Shown piece after piece: positions 35,793 to 44,872 of a stretch of 64,000 bases of DNA (its first letter is position 1; every line of letters begins with the position of its first letter). The position numbers and the translations under genes are program-made. The notes beneath the pieces were generated by a model. The model saw nothing but the letters and a program-made list of their open reading frames with translations, was not told the DNA's origin and searched no databases. The stretch comes from Sagittula stellata E-37 (GTDB lineage: Bacteria; Pseudomonadota; Alphaproteobacteria; Rhodobacterales; Rhodobacteraceae): NCBI RefSeq assembly GCF_039724765.1, contig NZ_CP155729.1, positions 2,551,501 through 2,615,500 of the forward strand, read 5' to 3'.

Positions 35793-36578
35793 TTGATAAA
35801 GGTGGAGAACCTGCACCGTCATTTCGGTGCCTTCCGCGCCGTGGACGGCGCTTCGCTGGAAATTGCCAAGGGGTCGATCACCGGCCTCGTGGGGCCGAAC
35901 GGCGCGGGCAAGACCACGCTGTTCAACGTGATCGCGGGCGCGCTGCCGCCGACGTCGGGCAAGGTGACGATGGACGGCGAGGACATCACCGGGCTGCCGC
36001 CGCACGCGCTGTTCCACAAGGGGCTGCTGCGGACCTTCCAGATCGCGCATGAGTTCAGCTCCATGACTTGCCGGGAGAACCTGATGATGGTTCCGGGCGG
36101 TCAGTCGGGCGAGACACTGTGGAACACCTGGATCGGCCGCAAGCGCATCGCCGAAGAAGAGCGGGCGTTGCGCAAGATGGCCGACGAAGTTCTTGATTTC
36201 CTGACCATTTCCCATCTGGCGGATCATCCCGCCGGGGCGATATCCGGTGGCCAGAAAAAGCTTCTGGAACTCGGGCGGACGATGATGGTCGACGCCAAGA
36301 TCGTCTTCCTCGACGAGGTGGGCGCAGGCGTGAACCGCACGCTTCTGAACACCATCGCCGACACCATCGTGCGGCTGAACCGGGAGCGCGGCTATACCTT
36401 CTGCGTGATCGAGCACGACATGGATTTCATCGGCCGTATCTGCGAGCCGGTGATCGTCATGGCCGAGGGCAAGAAGCTGGCGGAAGGCACGCTGGACGAG
36501 ATCAAGGCCAACGAAGCGGTGATCGAGGCCTATCTCGGCACCGGCCTGAAGAACAAGGACAAGGTGGCGCAGGAATGA
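35793..36578 (+). CDS. livG: Branched-chain amino acid ABC transporter ATP-binding protein LivG
   Basis: 261 residues from a TTG start at 35793. GGGGGA lies six bases upstream, and the protein then begins MIKVENLHRHFGAFRAVDG, the normal family start; the ATG at 35754 would add 13 unrelated residues. Walker A GPNGAGKTT, signature ISGGQKKLLELGRTM, Walker B IVFLDEVGAGV, switch His in VIEHDMDF. The Walker B tail reads DEVGAGVN where most LivG have DEPxAGxN, a mild variation. It works with LivF on LivHM. Confidence 0.93.
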   Translation: MIKVENLHRHFGAFRAVDGASLEIAKGSITGLVGPNGAGKTTLFNVIAGALPPTSGKVTMDGEDITGLPPHALFHKGLLRTFQIAHEFSSMTCRENLMMVPGGQSGETLWNTWIGRKRIAEEERALRKMADEVLDFLTISHLADHPAGAISGGQKKLLELGRTMMVDAKIVFLDEVGAGVNRTLLNTIADTIVRLNRERGYTFCVIEHDMDFIGRICEPVIVMAEGKKLAEGTLDEIKANEAVIEAYLGTGLKNKDKVAQE

Positions 36579-36642
36579 GGGCCGCTGACGGGAGGACGCC
36601 CGGCGCGGGCCGGACGGACAAAGCAAGAGACGGGGTGCGCGC

Positions 36643-37476
36643 ATGAGCGGCGAGGACGGGTTCTACCACGACGACCGGGGCAACCACGATGCGTCGATCA
36701 CCCGGCGCGGCGGTGAGGGCACGGTCGATCCGACCCGGCGCTCCGGCGCGGTGAGCGATGCGCCCGGCGGGCCGTTCCTGATCGGCGACAGCATGACGGG
36801 CGGATACGGCAAGGGGCCGGACATCCTGCACGACTGCACCATCGCCGTCGACAAGGGCGAGATCGCGGTGATCGTCGGCCCCAACGGCGCGGGCAAGTCG
36901 ACCGCGATGAAGGCGGTCTTCGGGATGCTGGACGTGCGGTCTGGCGCGGTGCGGCTGGACGGGCACGACATCACGCAGCTTACGCCGCAGGACCGGGTGG
37001 CGCGGGGCATGGGGTTCGTGCCGCAGACGTCGAACATCTTCACATCGATGACGGTGGAGGAGAACCTCGAGATGGGCGCCTTCATCCGCACCGACGATTA
37101 CCGGGGCACGATGGAGCAGGTCTATGAACTGTTCCCGATCCTGCACGAGAAGCGCCGCCAGCCGGCGGGCGAGCTGTCGGGCGGTCAGCGTCAGCAGGTG
37201 GCGGTGGGCCGCGCGCTGATGACGAAGCCCACGGTGCTGATGCTGGACGAGCCGACGGCGGGCGTGTCGCCCATCGTGATGGACGAGCTTTTCGACCGGA
37301 TCATCGAGGTGGCGCGCACCGGTATCTCCATCCTCATGGTGGAACAGAACGCCCGGCAGGCGCTTGAGATCGCCGACAAGGGGTATGTGCTGGTGCAGGG
37401 CGCGAACGCCTATACCGGCACGGGGCGCGAACTGCTGTCCGACCCCGAAGTGCGCAAAAGCTTTCTCGGGGGGTGA
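36643..37476 (+). CDS. livF: Branched-chain amino acid ABC transporter ATP-binding protein LivF (with N-terminal extension)
   Basis: 277 residues. Walker A GPNGAGKST, signature LSGGQRQQVAVGRAL, Walker B VLMLDEPTAGVSP, and LMVEQNARQALEIAD are standard LivF. About 40 residues precede the usual start: a hydrophilic segment rich in Asp, Gly and Arg (SGEDGFYHDDRGNHDASI) that LivF proteins normally lack. The ATG at 36643 has no perfect ribosome-binding site, but the extension runs without stops from it and no better start lies inside. The stop is followed after one base by the next gene. Confidence 0.92.
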   Translation: MSGEDGFYHDDRGNHDASITRRGGEGTVDPTRRSGAVSDAPGGPFLIGDSMTGGYGKGPDILHDCTIAVDKGEIAVIVGPNGAGKSTAMKAVFGMLDVRSGAVRLDGHDITQLTPQDRVARGMGFVPQTSNIFTSMTVEENLEMGAFIRTDDYRGTMEQVYELFPILHEKRRQPAGELSGGQRQQVAVGRALMTKPTVLMLDEPTAGVSPIVMDELFDRIIEVARTGISILMVEQNARQALEIADKGYVLVQGANAYTGTGRELLSDPEVRKSFLGG

Positions 37477-37477
37477 G

Positions 37478-37900
37478 ATGCGGGAGATTGCGAAGACCTT
37501 GCGCGACACCTCCCTGCCCTGCCTGACGCTGGCCGGGCTGGCGGCCTTTGCGCTGATCCCGGCCCCCGTCGCGGCAGAGGGCGCGCGCCTTGCGCTGAGT
37601 TGCGAGCTGACGCCGGAATGCCCGGAAGACGGCTGCGGCCCGGACCGGGTCACGCGGCAGGTGCCGCTGGTGCTGGCGCCCCTGTCGCGCGGCGCGGAGG
37701 GTGAGCTGCGGACCGAGATCACGCTGGACGGGACAAGCGCCGTGGCACGGGCCAATTCGGCGCGCGGGTCGTGGTTCTGGCGGGACGCGGCGCGCGACCA
37801 TGTATTGATCGCCACGGTCGGGGATGTCCTGATCCTGGCCGAGACCGACAGGCAGGACGGCACCGTCACGGTGGACCGCCTGCGCTGCGAGGAGAGCTAG
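37478..37900 (+). CDS. Secreted four-cysteine protein encoded inside the Liv operon, unknown function
   Basis: 140 residues. A signal peptide (about 1-33, ending APVAAEG) is followed by a roughly 107-residue mature domain with cysteines at 42, 48, 53 and 137, enough for two disulfides: CELTPECPEDGCGPD near the start and LRCEES at the end. The middle is beta-rich with WFWRDAARDHVLIATVG. I do not recognise the family. The ATG follows the livF stop by one base, and the stop abuts the livH start directly, so the gene is translationally locked into the transporter operon. A periplasmic accessory role for the transporter is an inference. Confidence 0.8.
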   Translation: MREIAKTLRDTSLPCLTLAGLAAFALIPAPVAAEGARLALSCELTPECPEDGCGPDRVTRQVPLVLAPLSRGAEGELRTEITLDGTSAVARANSARGSWFWRDAARDHVLIATVGDVLILAETDRQDGTVTVDRLRCEES

Positions 37901-38911
37901 ATGGATTTTGTGAACGCGCTGGTGGCGCTGTCGAACTTCGTGCTGATCCCGGCCATCGCCTACGGCAGCCAGCTTGCCTTGGGCGCGCTGGGGGTGACGC
38001 TGATCTATGGCATCCTTCGGTTTTCGAACTTCGCGCACGGCGACACGATGGCCTTCGGTACGATGGTGACGATCCTTGTCACCTGGCTGTTCCAGAGCTG
38101 GGGGATCGGGCTGGGTCCGCTGCCCACGGCGCTGCTGGCCATTCCCTTCGGGATCGCCGGGACGGCGGTTCTGGTGCTGCTGACCGACCGGGTGGTCTAT
38201 CGCTTCTACCGGGCGCAGAAGGCCAAGCCGATCATCTTCGTGATGGTCTCCATCGGGGTGATGTTCATCTACAACGGGCTGACGCGCTTCGTGCTGGGGG
38301 CGGACGACCAGATCTTTTCCGACGGCGAGCGGTTCATCATCTCGGCCGGCGACTTCAAGCGCGCCACCGGGTTGGCCGAGGGGCTGGGCCTGAAGACCAC
38401 GCAGGCGATCACGGTGATCGTGGCGATCCTCGTGGTGGCGGTGCTGTTCTGGTTCCTGAACCGCACGCGCACCGGCAAGTCGATGCGCGCCTATTCCGAC
38501 AACGAGGACCTGGCACTCCTGTCCGGCATCAACCCCGAGCGGGTGGTGATGGTGACATGGCTGATCGTCGCCGGGCTGATCACCGTGGCGGGCGTGCTGT
38601 ACGGTCTCGACAAGTCGTACAAGCCCTTCACCTACTTCCAGCTTCTGCTTCCGATCTTCGCATCGGCCATCGTCGGCGGTCTGGGATCGCCGCTGGGGGC
38701 CATCGCGGGCGGCTTTGTCATCGCGTTCAGCGAGGTGGGCATTACCTACGCGTGGAAGAAGGTGCTGGGCTACATGATGCCCGAGGCGCTTGAGCCGTCC
38801 GGGCTCGTGCAGCTTCTGGCCACCGAATACAAGTTCGCGGTCAGTTTCATGATCCTCGTGATCGTCCTGCTGTTCCGCCCCACGGGCCTGTTCAAGGGGA
38901 AATCGGTATGA
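37901..38911 (+). CDS. livH: Branched-chain amino acid ABC transporter permease LivH
   Basis: 336 residues with eight or so hydrophobic helices. LivH signatures: LALGALGVTLIYGILRFSNFAHGD near the N terminus, GKSMRAYSDNEDLALLSGINPERV (the EAA-like coupling loop) and FASAIVGGLGSPLGAIAGG. It pairs with LivM to form the channel. ATG directly abuts the stop of the secreted cysteine protein, with GGAGAG upstream in that gene. Confidence 0.95.
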   Translation: MDFVNALVALSNFVLIPAIAYGSQLALGALGVTLIYGILRFSNFAHGDTMAFGTMVTILVTWLFQSWGIGLGPLPTALLAIPFGIAGTAVLVLLTDRVVYRFYRAQKAKPIIFVMVSIGVMFIYNGLTRFVLGADDQIFSDGERFIISAGDFKRATGLAEGLGLKTTQAITVIVAILVVAVLFWFLNRTRTGKSMRAYSDNEDLALLSGINPERVVMVTWLIVAGLITVAGVLYGLDKSYKPFTYFQLLLPIFASAIVGGLGSPLGAIAGGFVIAFSEVGITYAWKKVLGYMMPEALEPSGLVQLLATEYKFAVSFMILVIVLLFRPTGLFKGKSV

Positions 38912-40200
38912 ACCAGTCGCTGAAAACCGTCCTTCTCTTCGCGCTGGTGGCTGCGCTGATCCTGTTCACCGGCTTCTACCAGAGCTGGAACACCGCGCTC
39001 GTCATCCTGAACATGGGGCTGGTCAGCGCGATCATGTCTCTGGGGGTGAACCTGCAATGGGGCATCGCCGGGCTGTTCAACGTCGGTGTCATGGGCTTCG
39101 TCGCACTGGGCGGACTGGCGGTGGTTCTGACCTCCGTCTCGCCGGTGCCGGAGGCCTGGGCCGCGGGCGGGCCGCGCGCATTGCTGGCGCTGGTCGTGGG
39201 CACCGCGGTCATCGCCGTCTCGGCCATGCTGTGGAAGCGTTCGCGCAAGGGCTGGCTGGTGGTGCTGGTGCTGATCGCGGGCTTCTTCCTGTACCGCTGG
39301 GTGCGGGACGACGCGGTCAACGCCATCGAGGCGGTGAACCCGGCGGGCACCGGTTTCCTCGGCGGGCTGGGCCTGCCGGTGGTGCTGGCCTGGCCGATGG
39401 GCGGCCTGCTGGCGGCGGGCGCGGCCTGGGTGATCGGCAAGACGGCACTGGGGCTGCGGTCCGACTACCTGGCCATCGCGACGCTGGGCATCTCCGAGAT
39501 CATCATCGCGATCATGAAGAACGAGGAGTGGCTGTCGCGCGGCGTGAAGAACGTCAACGGCCTGCCCCGGCCCGTCCCTTACGAGACCGCGCTGCAGGCC
39601 GACCCCACCTTCGTGGAGCGCGCGGTGGGCCTTGGGCTCGACCCGGCGACGGCATCGACGATCTACGTCAAGCTCGGCTATTCGCTGATGTTCGCCGCCG
39701 TGCTGATCGTGCTGCTGGTGCTGGCGCAACTGGCGCTGAATTCGCCCTGGGGCCGGATGATGCGCGCGATCCGCGACAACGAGGTCTCGGCCCGCGCGAT
39801 GGGCAAGGACGTGACCTACCGCCATTTGCAGGTCTTCGTGCTGGGCTCTGCCATCTGCGGGATCGCCGGGGCGATGATGACCACGCTCGACGGGCAGCTG
39901 ACGCCCACCACCTACCAGCCGCTGCGCTATACCTTCCTGATCTGGGTGATGGTGATCGTCGGGGGTTCGGGCAACAACCTGGGCGCCGTGCTGGGTGGCA
40001 TGCTGATCTGGTTCTTCTGGGTGCAGGTCGAGCCGCTGGGACAGGCGTTCATGACGCTCCTAACCGCGGGCATGTCGGACGGGTCCTGGCTGAAAGGGCA
40101 CCTTCTGGATTCGGTGCAGCACATGCGCCTGCTGACCATGGGGGTGATCCTGCTGCTGGTGTTGCGATTCAGCCCGAGGGGGCTTCTGCCCGAACGGTAA
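38908..40200 (+). CDS. livM: Branched-chain amino acid ABC transporter permease LivM
   Basis: 430 residues. LivM features: SLGVNLQWGIAGLFNVGVMGF, ALGLRSDYLAIATLGISEI, and the coupling loop GRMMRAIRDNEVSARAMGKDV, then GSAICGIAGAMM. It is longer than most LivM (about 320-420) owing to extra helices near residues 90-140 (WLVVLVLIAGFFLYRWVRD). Its ATG overlaps livH by 4 bases. It is the last gene of the operon. Confidence 0.95.
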   Translation: MNQSLKTVLLFALVAALILFTGFYQSWNTALVILNMGLVSAIMSLGVNLQWGIAGLFNVGVMGFVALGGLAVVLTSVSPVPEAWAAGGPRALLALVVGTAVIAVSAMLWKRSRKGWLVVLVLIAGFFLYRWVRDDAVNAIEAVNPAGTGFLGGLGLPVVLAWPMGGLLAAGAAWVIGKTALGLRSDYLAIATLGISEIIIAIMKNEEWLSRGVKNVNGLPRPVPYETALQADPTFVERAVGLGLDPATASTIYVKLGYSLMFAAVLIVLLVLAQLALNSPWGRMMRAIRDNEVSARAMGKDVTYRHLQVFVLGSAICGIAGAMMTTLDGQLTPTTYQPLRYTFLIWVMVIVGGSGNNLGAVLGGMLIWFFWVQVEPLGQAFMTLLTAGMSDGSWLKGHLLDSVQHMRLLTMGVILLLVLRFSPRGLLPER

Positions 40201-40335
40201 CGGTGACGCCTTAGTCAGCAAGCGAACGCTTTTGTCGTAAACAGAGGCCGTCGCGACGATGAATTCTTCGCGTCGGCCAGTTTCGATCTGTAGTCTGCCG
40301 GAAAATCTAAATTCCGACGGACGAAAGGTCCATTC

Positions 40336-41622
40336 ATGTTTCAAGTGCTGGCAACGATCTGGGCACTCCTGATCGGCATCGTCCTCATCATGCTGGGCAA
40401 CGGCATGCACTTTACCCTGATCGGCCTGCGCGGCGGAATCGAGGGTTTTACGGCCGGCGAACTGGCGGTCGTCACCTCAAGCTACTTCGTCGGGTTCCTG
40501 TCGGGCGCCCGGTTCGCGCCGGTACTGATCCGGCGGGTCGGTCACGTGCGGGTGTTCGCCGCGCTTGGCAGCTTCATGTCCGCCGGGCTGATCGCCCTGA
40601 CCCTGCTGGCGGAACCCTGGGCCTGGACGATCCTGCGGGTGATCCTCGGCTTCTGCATGTCCGGCATCTACGTCACCGCCGAAAGCTGGCTGAACAACGC
40701 CGCCACCAACGAGACGCGCGGCAAAGTGCTGTCGGCCTACATGATCGCGCAGACGCTGGGGATCATCGGCGCGCAGGGCCTGTTGACGTTGGGCGACGCG
40801 GGCACGGCGACGCTGTTCATCGGGGCGTCGATCCTCGTGTCGATCTCTTTCGCGCCGATCCTGCTGAGCATCTCGCCCGCGCCGGTGATCGAGGTGGCAA
40901 AACCCATGTCGCTGAAACAGTTGTTCATCAGCTCGCCGCTGGGAGTGGTGGGCACCTTCCTGCTGGGCGGGCTTTACGCCACGCAGTCGGGGATGGGCGC
41001 GGTCTTTGGCACGCAGGTCGGCATGTCGGCCAACCTGATTTCGCTGTTCATCGCCATGCTGTTCGGCGGGGTGCTGGTATTGCAATATCCGTTCGGCTGG
41101 CTGTCGGATCGCATGGACCGCCGCAAGCTGATTTTCGGGGCGGCGGTGCTGGGCGGCGCGGCCTGCCTGTTGGGCTGGCTCTACGGTGCCGACCGCCGGG
41201 CGCTGATGGTCGCGGCCTTCCTTGCCGGAGGCGTCACGACGCCGCTCTATGCACTGTTTCTGGCCTACACCAACGACTACCTCTCGACCGAGGAGATGCC
41301 GGCGGCGTCGGGCGGCCTGGTGTTCACCTTCGGACTGGGTGCCATCGCCGGGCCGCTGATCACGGGTTACGCAATGCAGGTCTTCGGGCCTTATGCCTTC
41401 TGGCTGGTGCTGGCGGTGACCTTCGGGGCGGTCGCGCTGTACGCGCTTTACCGCATGGCGCAGCGCGCGGTGACGCCGGTCGCGGATACCGACAGCTACC
41501 TCGGCGTCCTGCCCACCGCCTCTCCGGTGGCGGTCGAAGCTGCTGGCGTCTGGGCCGCCGAACAGGCGGAGGCGGAACGGGAGGCAGAAGCGGACGCCGA
41601 GGCCGCACCGGCGCCGGGCTGA
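40336..41622 (+). CDS. MFS transporter (YcaD-like)
   Basis: 428 residues, 12 hydrophobic helices. The loop 2-3 motif appears as SGARFAPVLIRRVGHVRVFA, the loop 8-9 copy as GWLSDRMDRRKLIFG, and helix 4-5 contains GFCMSGIYVTAESWLNNAA, characteristic of the YcaD/SLC45-like branch. The last 40 residues are Ala/Glu-rich (EQAEAEREAEADAEA) and cytoplasmic. Substrate unknown. Stands alone 135 bases after the Liv operon and converges with the ZIP gene. Confidence 0.88.
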   Translation: MFQVLATIWALLIGIVLIMLGNGMHFTLIGLRGGIEGFTAGELAVVTSSYFVGFLSGARFAPVLIRRVGHVRVFAALGSFMSAGLIALTLLAEPWAWTILRVILGFCMSGIYVTAESWLNNAATNETRGKVLSAYMIAQTLGIIGAQGLLTLGDAGTATLFIGASILVSISFAPILLSISPAPVIEVAKPMSLKQLFISSPLGVVGTFLLGGLYATQSGMGAVFGTQVGMSANLISLFIAMLFGGVLVLQYPFGWLSDRMDRRKLIFGAAVLGGAACLLGWLYGADRRALMVAAFLAGGVTTPLYALFLAYTNDYLSTEEMPAASGGLVFTFGLGAIAGPLITGYAMQVFGPYAFWLVLAVTFGAVALYALYRMAQRAVTPVADTDSYLGVLPTASPVAVEAAGVWAAEQAEAEREAEADAEAAPAPG

Positions 41623-41665
41623 GGTGCCCTAGCCGGCGGGCTGAGGCTGCCGCCCCGCTCCGGCG

Positions 41666-42439
41666 CTATCCGAGTGTCACGTCGAGGAACATCATCAGCA
41701 CCAGTCCGACGATGAAACCCAGCGTGGCCTTGTCCTGATGGCCGTGGCGATGGGTTTCGGGGACGATTTCGTGGCTGATGATGAACAGCATCGCCCCCGC
41801 CGCGAACGTCAGCCCCCATGGCAGGAGCGAGGCTGAGACGCTGACGGCGGCAGCGCCGATGCCCGCGCCTACGATCTCGACCGCGCCGGTCATCGCCGTG
41901 ACGGCAAGCGCCTTCCAGCGGGAATAGCCGAGGCCGGTCAGGGCGACGGCGACGGCCAGCCCCTCGGGGATGTCCTGAAGCGAGATGCCGGTCATCACCG
42001 ACAGGCCCTTCGCCTGATCGACGCCGAAGGCCACGCCGATGGACAGGCCCTCGGGGAAATTGTGGATGGTGATGGCGAGGATGAACAGCCAGATGCGCGC
42101 GATCGTCGCCTGATCCGCGCCGCCCTCGGGGCCGGACTTGAAGTGTTCGTGCGGGATCTTGGCGTTCAGAAGCCAGACGAAACCCGCGCCCAGCGATACG
42201 CCCGCCGCCGCGATGGCCGCGGCCAGCCAGACGGAGCCGGTCTGTTCTTCCGCCCGCTCGATCCCCGGCAGGATCAGCGAGAAATAGGCCGCCGACAGCA
42301 TCACACCGGCCGCAAAGCCCAGCATCAGGTCGGATGTCGCGCGGCTCATCCGCTTGCCGATCACCGCAGGGATGGCGCCGGCGGTGGTGGCAAACGCGGC
42401 GACGGCGCCACCGAGAAGGGCTGTCAAAAGCGGGGTCAT
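41666..42439 (-). CDS. ZIP-family divalent metal transporter
   Basis: 257 residues, eight hydrophobic helices. The metal-site helices are intact: IHNFPEGLSIGVAFG (helix 4), LQDIPEGLAVAVAL (helix 5) and IISHEIVPETHRHGHQD at the last loop, whose His cluster is typical of ZIPs. It imports Zn2+ or a similar cation. A short His-containing loop (IPHEHFKSG) lies between helices 3 and 4. It follows a cupin regulator on the same strand after 72 bases. Confidence 0.9.
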   Translation of the reverse strand: MTPLLTALLGGAVAAFATTAGAIPAVIGKRMSRATSDLMLGFAAGVMLSAAYFSLILPGIERAEEQTGSVWLAAAIAAAGVSLGAGFVWLLNAKIPHEHFKSGPEGGADQATIARIWLFILAITIHNFPEGLSIGVAFGVDQAKGLSVMTGISLQDIPEGLAVAVALTGLGYSRWKALAVTAMTGAVEIVGAGIGAAAVSVSASLLPWGLTFAAGAMLFIISHEIVPETHRHGHQDKATLGFIVGLVLMMFLDVTLG

Positions 42440-42511
42440 CTTGTCTCCGGTTGTGCGCAGGAGGTGGCACGAGGCGGCGGAAAGACAAGCTGCATCGACG
42501 TCTATCCGCGC

Positions 42512-43132
42512 TCAGCCCAGCGACGTGACCCAAAGGATCGTCGCATCCTCCGGCGAGACGGAGACCACGTTGTGCCCCATGGTCGCATCGTAATAGGCGG
42601 TGTCGCCGCGCTTCATCTCCACCGGTTCGTAGAACTCGGTATAAAGGCGGATCACACCGGTCAGCACGTAGAGGAATTCCTCGCCGTCGTGGCGCACCCA
42701 GCCGTCGAACTCTTCGAGCGTGCGGGCACGGACGCGGGCACGGTAGGGCAGCATCTTCTTGCGGCTGAGCGATTCCGCCAGGAGGTCGTGTTCGTAGGTG
42801 GCCGTGGCGAGGTGCCGGCCTTCCTCGACACGGGTCACCGCCATGCGGCCGTTGGCCTGCGCCTGCACGGGGGGCGTGAAGAGCTGCGGGACAGAGATTT
42901 CCAGACCCGTGGCCAGCTTCTTCAAGGCGTCGTAGGTGGGCGACATCTGCCCGTTCTCGATCTTCGACAGCGTGGACCGGGCCAGCCCGGCCTTCTTCGC
43001 CGCCTGTTCGAGGGTCCAGTCCTTTTCCTTCCTGAGTTCGCGCACCCGAAGCCCGAGGTCGAGCGGTTCCGCCACCGTGTCGGGGCCGGTTTCACGCGCG
43101 ATGCGGATCAGGGATTTCGGGTCGTTGGACAT
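42512..43132 (-). CDS. XRE-family regulator with cupin domain
   Basis: 206 residues. Residues about 26-85 are a Cro/CI helix-turn-helix (LRKEKDWTLEQAAKKAGLAR, STLSKIENGQMSPTYDAL). Residues about 95-205 are a small cupin (HDGEEFLYVLTGVIRLYT, MKRGDTAYYDATMGHNVVSV). Proteins of this layout (PuuR type) sense small metabolites and repress nearby genes. Candidates here are the divergent acyl-CoA synthetase, 91 bases away, or the ZIP gene downstream. Confidence 0.9.
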   Translation of the reverse strand: MSNDPKSLIRIARETGPDTVAEPLDLGLRVRELRKEKDWTLEQAAKKAGLARSTLSKIENGQMSPTYDALKKLATGLEISVPQLFTPPVQAQANGRMAVTRVEEGRHLATATYEHDLLAESLSRKKMLPYRARVRARTLEEFDGWVRHDGEEFLYVLTGVIRLYTEFYEPVEMKRGDTAYYDATMGHNVVSVSPEDATILWVTSLG

Positions 43133-43223
43133 GGCTGTGCTGGCGCCCTCTCTCGTGGCGCTCTTCTATATGCGTGTGGGGCCACCCTTGCAAGCGGCGG
43201 GCGGCGGACTTACTCCATCGGGC

Positions 43224-44738
43224 ATGAGAGCTTCGATCTTCGATGAAGGGGCCTTTGCGCCCTGCCCCGCGCCGTTCAACCTTGCGGCACATGTGCTGGC
43301 GTCGGGCGCATCGACCCCGGACAAGATCGCGCTGTCGGTGGTCAGGCCCACCGGCGCGCAACGCTGGTCCTACGGGCGGCTGATCACGGCGGTGCGTGGC
43401 ACGGCCACAGGGCTGCTGGAGGCCGGCCTGCGCCCGGGCGACGTGCTGCTTATGCGGCTGGGGAACACGGTCGATTTCCCGATCGCCTACCTTGGCGCAA
43501 TTGCTGCCGGTGTGGTGCCGGTGCCGTCCTCGTCGCAACTGACGGCGCCGGAGGTGCAGAAGATCCTCGACCACCTGTCGCCGGCGGCGATCCTCAGGGC
43601 AGACGGCGTGCCCTGCCCCGACACCGCCGTGCCGGTCTTCGGACCGGAGGTCTACGAGAGGTGGCACGATCTGCCGCCCGCCGATTACGCCATGGGCGAC
43701 CCGGAGCGGCTGGCCTACATCGTCTACACATCGGGTACATCCGGGACACCGCGTGCTGTGGGCCATGCGCACCGGGCGATCTGGGCGCGGCAGATGATGA
43801 TGGACGGCTGGTACGGGCTGGGCGCGGAGGACCGGCTGCTGCACGCGGGCGCGTTCAACTGGACCTTCACGCTGGGCACCGGGCTGATGGACCCCTGGAC
43901 CGTGGGGGCGACGGCGCTGATCCCGGCGGCGGGCACAGATGCGGCGCAGTTGCCGCTTCTGATGAAGCGCAATGACGTGACGATTTTCGCCGCTGCGCCG
44001 GGTGTTTACAGGCAGATCCTGAAGTTCCCGGTCGCGCCGATGCCGCGTTTGCGGCACGGGCTGGCCGCGGGCGAGAAACTGTCGGAAACGATCCGCGACG
44101 GCTGGCGCGCGGCGACGGGGACCGAAATCTTCGAGGCCTACGGCATGTCGGAGTGTTCGACCTTCATTTCCAACGCGCCTGCGCGGCCTTCGGCGCCGGG
44201 CACGCTGGGCCGTCCGCAGTTGGGCCGTCACCTTGCCATCGTCGATGAAGACGGCGCGCCGGTGGCGCGGGGCATGCCCGGCACCATCGCCATCCATCGC
44301 GACGACCCCGGGCTGATGCTGCGGTATGTCGGTGCCGAAGACGCCACGGCAGAGAAGTTCGCCGGCGACTGGTTTCTGACCGGCGATCTTGGCGCGATGG
44401 ACGATGACGACCAGATCTCGTACCTCGGGCGCTCGGACGACATGATGAACGCGGGCGGCTACCGTGTCTCGCCGCTGGAGGTGGAGGCGGCGCTGGCCGG
44501 TCTGCCGGGGGTGACGGAACTGGCGGTCACCGACCTTCAGGTGAAGGACGACGTGCGGGTGATCGCCGCTTTCTACACCGCCGCCGAAGAGCTGGACGAA
44601 GAGAGCCTGAAAGCCGCGGCGGCGGAGCGGCTGGCGCGCTATAAGTGCCCCCGCGCGTTCATCCGGCTGGACGCCTTGCCCCGCAATCCCAACGGCAAGC
44701 TGATCCGCAAGGCGCTGAAACGGCCCGATCCCGCCTGA
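43224..44738 (+). CDS. AMP-forming acyl-CoA synthetase (benzoate/acetyl-CoA ligase type)
   Basis: 504 residues of the ANL superfamily. P-loop YIVYTSGTSGTPRAVGHAHR (Arg replaces the usual Lys after Pro), EAYGMSECSTF, DWFLTGDLGAMDDD, the hinge GRSDDMMNAGGYRVSP and catalytic Lys in NPNGKLIRKAL. It activates a carboxylic acid to its CoA ester with ATP; the lack of a long N-terminal extension and the pocket suggest an aromatic or short acid, unproven. ATG 43224 gives the family start; an upstream frame overlaps the divergent regulator. Confidence 0.88.
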   Translation: MRASIFDEGAFAPCPAPFNLAAHVLASGASTPDKIALSVVRPTGAQRWSYGRLITAVRGTATGLLEAGLRPGDVLLMRLGNTVDFPIAYLGAIAAGVVPVPSSSQLTAPEVQKILDHLSPAAILRADGVPCPDTAVPVFGPEVYERWHDLPPADYAMGDPERLAYIVYTSGTSGTPRAVGHAHRAIWARQMMMDGWYGLGAEDRLLHAGAFNWTFTLGTGLMDPWTVGATALIPAAGTDAAQLPLLMKRNDVTIFAAAPGVYRQILKFPVAPMPRLRHGLAAGEKLSETIRDGWRAATGTEIFEAYGMSECSTFISNAPARPSAPGTLGRPQLGRHLAIVDEDGAPVARGMPGTIAIHRDDPGLMLRYVGAEDATAEKFAGDWFLTGDLGAMDDDDQISYLGRSDDMMNAGGYRVSPLEVEAALAGLPGVTELAVTDLQVKDDVRVIAAFYTAAEELDEESLKAAAAERLARYKCPRAFIRLDALPRNPNGKLIRKALKRPDPA

Positions 44739-44872
44739 AAGGGCCCGGTCCGGGCGGGCGTGTCGACGGCACCCGGCCTTGGACGGACCGGAAAGCGGCG
44801 CGTCCATATGGCGGGAATCACGGTCTCGCCACCGCAGCGCGCGCCTGCTAAGAGACCGGGACTGGAGGTCTC

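Noticed and set aside
42936..43223. Longer start for the acyl-CoA synthetase
   Set aside because: It overlaps the divergent XRE-cupin gene and adds sequence foreign to the family.
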